Of a stretch of 64,000 nt of DNA, positions 60,740-64,000 are shown one piece after another. The notes under the pieces were generated by a model that saw only the letters and a list, made by a program, of their open reading frames with translations, had not been told where the DNA came from and ran no database searches. The translations under genes and the position numbers were made by a program. Numbering within the stretch: position 1 is the first letter of the stretch; the number at the start of each line of letters is the position of its first letter. This stretch comes from Drosophila pseudoobscura (lineage: Eukaryota > Arthropoda > Insecta > Diptera > Drosophilidae), in assembly GCF_009870125.1 (NCBI RefSeq), contig NC_046683.1:44035869-44099868 (forward strand), written 5' to 3'.

Positions 60740-62283
60740 TGTTCTCTTAGTTAACCTTCACTTAGCCAACTGATGAACCCTGAACCCCTGCCGTCTCGCT
60801 TGATTGGCTTTTGTTTGTTTTGCCAAAAGTCTCGTAAAATTCGGGGGCCTAGTGAACCCTGAAGCCGCGCTTCCGCTTTATAAACCAACTGCTGGCTGAG
60901 GAGGGTTCAAGTTTATGGCATTTCTAGCCGCAACACACAAATGAAGTCATCTGCAGGGCGTGCCATGGGTTTAATGAACCTGCCCCCCATTCATGTACCC
61001 CATCATCAGCGGTGGCGCATTCACTGGTGGATTTCCCACGACTGGTCATCGTACCACCAGACACATAAGTGTAGCCTGGCTCTCTGGCTAAACCTCTGAT
61101 CGGGTGGTGGAGGGGAGTGGAGTGGATTGGAGTATCCGTACAAGTGGAGTAAAAGGCAAATGGACTGCGGGCAGTCCATCATTTTCGCAAGCAGATAATC
61201 ATATACATTTCGGAAGCAATGTATCTGAACTTTACCATAATTTCGAGTGCATTATTATTGGCCACAAACTGTTGCATCATCATCGGTCTTGGCTATAGCC
61301 GCGACTATGGCTGTGGCTGTGGCTGGGGCTCGGGACCGAGACCTGGACCTGGACCTGGACCACCTGTTGTCCTTAAAGCGATAAGTATTAAGTGATTTCT
61401 GGACAGACTCTCTCGATGGTACGTTGGTTCGCATTTCGCATTTCGCATTTTTCCTTTTATTTATTATTACAAATTTCATGCAGCTCGGCTTGCCTCGCAT
61501 TGCGTGCGTCTGCAACTGAGGCAAGGTGCATTTACATAACAATTGGCCTTTGAATTCAAATTGGCAGGCAGACAGACAGTCGGCAGGCAGTGCCGCGGAG
61601 ACTGCATCAAAATCTGTTTACCGCCATTTAAAATTATTTACGATCCTATGCAAATCGCTGCATTTCGTTGCACGCGCCCCCTACTTGCCGTGCCCCCACC
61701 GTGACGAGGCATAAGCAGCCGCCGGTGTGCGCCGCGACTGCCCAGGAATTAACCACACACCACACCACACATATATCGATTATTCACGCCCATTGTGAGC
61801 GGCAGCCGGCGAACAATGGGGCCAAAAGCGATCCAAAAGCGCACTCGCATTGCAGGTGCCGAGTATTGTGCTGTGTTTACACTAGGACTCTGCTGGACCC
61901 CTCAGAATATGGGGGTTCTTTTGCTCTAAACTGTAGCTAAAGATCAAGATTAAATGCTTCGAGTTTCTAAGTTGCACATAAACCCAAATTCATAAAGAAA
62001 TATACTTAGGAATAAATGATATACTAATTTGGAGAAGGAAATCAAAGGGGGGAGTCGAAAGTTGTAGCCAAAGTCGGCAGAAACAGTCGTACAGTATCAT
62101 TATCTTCGTAATTTTATAGTCTTTGATGCAATGCAATGATCTCCCTTAAACTCAGGAAAATCCTAGCAGCCTCTACAAATTGTATATAAAATAAATTATA
62201 AATGCCACTTGCTAATAGTTATATTTGTATATCCGTAAATTCAGGCAGATACTAAATCTACGGATATTTATCTTTACGGACAA
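60740..62283. other. Convergent intergenic interval
   Basis: About 1.5 kb between two genes that converge. It contains GGCTGTG and GGACCT repeats (about 61305-61365) and A/T-rich DNA at 61950-62280. No gene is supported. Confidence 0.5.
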
Positions 62284-62289
62284 TTTATT
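62284..62289 (-). terminator. Candidate poly(A) signal of the GCP2-like gene
   Basis: AATAAA on the minus strand, about 300 bases beyond the stop codon. Confidence 0.45.
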
Positions 62290-62589
62290 GAAATTACAGG
62301 CAGTCTAAAAAGTGACACAGATTTTTGTATGGGACCAAAAGTGAGATCATAATAGCCGAACAATTGGGAGAATTTAGTGTGAACATCATAGGGTGCCTAA
62401 GGTTCGGTTTCGTTTTCAATGGATTTCGGGTTTGGGCGCACATTACAAATTTGGTTGGACGGATAATTTGGCAAGGGTTGGTGCGGAGATTGACCAACAG
62501 ATCATGGAGTGCTGGTGTGACATGCTTCTGTGGTCCGTAAAGAAAACATTAAACGAAACGAAAATAAATTTGGAACGAAAAACAAAACG

Positions 62590-64000
62590 CTAATTGTAGG
62601 CCTCCAGGCGTAGCAGCAACTGCTGACAGGACTCACGCTCATCCTCTGCGGTGCTGCTGGTGGAGTTGGCCAGCTCCCGCACCAGATCCAGGATGCTTTT
62701 CAGGAGGCTGTCAAACTCAGTTTCGTACTCGGCCACGCCGTCGTCGAAGGCCTGCTCGTCACTGAGCGGGGTCTCGGCGAAGCTGCTGAAGTTGAGGCAC
62801 ACCTGGCCGAGCGTGAATAGGGAGCGCACAAAGGCAATGGCTCCCGAGAGGAGGCCCAGGCGCAGACACTCCTCCAGGGTGATGGAGAGCCGCTCGACCA
62901 GATCGTCGATGTGCTGGGCCTTGTCCGCCACTACGATGAGCATCTCCCAGCGCGGCTCCGCAATGTCCTGGGTGATGTACTGCTCCAGGTTGATCATGAT
63001 GTCCAGCATGCGTTGGCGCAGGGCTTCGGAGCGAGTGCTCTGCGAGATGGGGATAGTGCCCTCAGGCGGGGCTTGCCACAGGGCCTGCAACTGACGCTGC
63101 ACGTAGCGCAGAAACAAGATAACGCGCTGCAGAAGTTGCATTTTCTGCAGGGGCTCCGAGTGAAGGACGAAGCTGAGCGGCCACTTGGGCTCGTAGCGCA
63201 GGGCAAAGGCCTCGTAGCCGTAGAGAGTGAACCTACCGAAAGGATCTCCATCGTCGTCGCTGGTGGTGTTGCTGGTGTTCCCCTCGTTTTTGTCCGCCTC
63301 TCCATGTTCGCGGTTCACCAGCTTCTGCAGCTGGGAGGCCACATCGCGGTCCTTTAGCTGGCAGCGCATCAGGTCCTTGAAGGGATCGTCGATTATCTGC
63401 AGCGTCTCCATGAGCAGACTCTGCAGCGTCTCCGGAATCATGCGGTCCACGCCTCTCTGCATATGCTCCTGGTAGTTGGCCAGCAGTGCCTCCGCGAATT
63501 CCTGGTTCTGAAGCAAGAAGTAGCCGTGCAGATTGCCCAGATGCCACTCCAGGTGGTGCTCCGTTTTCAGGTAATCCAGCAGCTTCTTGCCCGGCAGTTC
63601 GTAGCTGCTCCGAATGATCTCCACATGGCCCTGTTCCTTGGGATTGTAGTTGAGTGGAGTCTGCATCAGCGTTAGCTTCACGTTGCACTGCCGCAGGATG
63701 TTGAGGTACTTGCCGGCATGGAATATCTCCGCAGCCAGGGGGTTCAGGAAATCTGGCAGGCGCTCCGGCAGCAGGGTGTAGCGATTCTCCCAGTAGGCGT
63801 GACAGCACTGTTCCGGGGCCAGGAGGGTGCTGCTCATGGAATTGGAGCGCTCCGAGTCCTCGACAAAGAACTCGTGCTGCAAGTCGTAGATGATGCCTTT
63901 TTGGGTCCACAGTTGTACGATCTTCATGTAGACGCTGCTGACGGAGTTCAGGATCTTTTCCAAAAGCTCCTTCAGCTCCAGATCGCTTGGCTTCAGCTTC
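62590..64000 (-). CDS. Gamma-tubulin complex component, GCP2-like (Grip84 family), C-terminal part, cut by the window end
   Basis: Gamma-tubulin complex proteins bind gamma-tubulin through their C-terminal half and form the microtubule-nucleating ring. The frame is open from the window edge to the stop at 62590, leaving 469 residues with no intron and no start. Segments match the GCP2 pattern: AYWENRYTLLPERLPDFL, AAEIFHAGKYLNILRQC, LDYL...LGNLHGYFLLQNQEF, DPFKDLM, GYEAFALRYEPKWPLSFVL, LRYVQRQLQALW, LRQRMLDIMINLEQYI and EPRW. An acidic Asn/Asp insert (about 63228-63300) interrupts the gamma-tubulin-binding half. Divergence from general GCP2 suggests a paralogue; D. melanogaster has a testis-specific one (t-Grip84), a plausible but unproven match. 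Confidence 0.82.
   Translation of the reverse strand, partial: KLKPSDLELKELLEKILNSVSSVYMKIVQLWTQKGIIYDLQHEFFVEDSERSNSMSSTLLAPEQCCHAYWENRYTLLPERLPDFLNPLAAEIFHAGKYLNILRQCNVKLTLMQTPLNYNPKEQGHVEIIRSSYELPGKKLLDYLKTEHHLEWHLGNLHGYFLLQNQEFAEALLANYQEHMQRGVDRMIPETLQSLLMETLQIIDDPFKDLMRCQLKDRDVASQLQKLVNREHGEADKNEGNTSNTTSDDDGDPFGRFTLYGYEAFALRYEPKWPLSFVLHSEPLQKMQLLQRVILFLRYVQRQLQALWQAPPEGTIPISQSTRSEALRQRMLDIMINLEQYITQDIAEPRWEMLIVVADKAQHIDDLVERLSITLEECLRLGLLSGAIAFVRSLFTLGQVCLNFSSFAETPLSDEQAFDDGVAEYETEFDSLLKSILDLVRELANSTSSTAEDERESCQQLLLRLEAYN

Overview
This is eukaryotic nuclear DNA from a Drosophila species. Genes are split by 58-65 nt GT-AG introns, promoter motifs are of the fly housekeeping type, and intergenic DNA is packed with microsatellites. 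The epsin gene liquid facets (lqf) is recognisable exon by exon. lqf lies on Muller element D (3L in D. melanogaster). The microsatellite density and an obscura-type repeat at about 34.8-35.8 kb suggest the obscura group, but that is inference.

Layout: (1) 0.78-0.89 kb holds a promoter with Motif 6, DRE and Motif 1, placed to drive lqf. A roughly 5 kb 5'UTR/intron region follows. The lqf coding exons run 6444-10548 (+), with alternative splicing that gives predicted proteins of 648 or 860 aa, both ending in an NPF motif. (2) Two trypsin-like serine protease genes lie head to tail on the minus strand at 13.0-13.8 and 14.9-15.9 kb. (3) 16-32.5 kb is gene-poor, with simple repeats, a diverged DINE-1-like scrap and one isolated Motif 1. 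(4) 32.5-37.9 kb (-) is one gene assembled here from three exons. It encodes a MGCASS-type, probably N-myristoylated protein with a short form (211 aa) and a long form (841 aa). The choice appears to rest on a stop codon embedded in a 5' splice site. A 0.9 kb inverted-repeat element sits in its last intron. (5) 38-57 kb is a second gene-poor stretch with A/T-rich blocks that look like regulatory DNA. (6) 56.96-60.69 kb (+) is a six-exon axonemal inner-arm dynein intermediate chain (WDR63/DNAI3/IC140 family). (7) 62.59 kb to the window end (-) is the C-terminal part of a GCP2-like gamma-tubulin complex protein.

The genes do not form one pathway. lqf acts in clathrin endocytosis, the proteases are probably secreted, and the dynein chain and GCP2-like protein both belong to microtubule/axoneme biology. 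No CRISPR, prokaryotic or viral system was seen. The most novel items are the joined MGCASS gene with its stop-in-donor switch and 8-residue repeat, and the inverted-repeat element with a 39/78 bp internal satellite.
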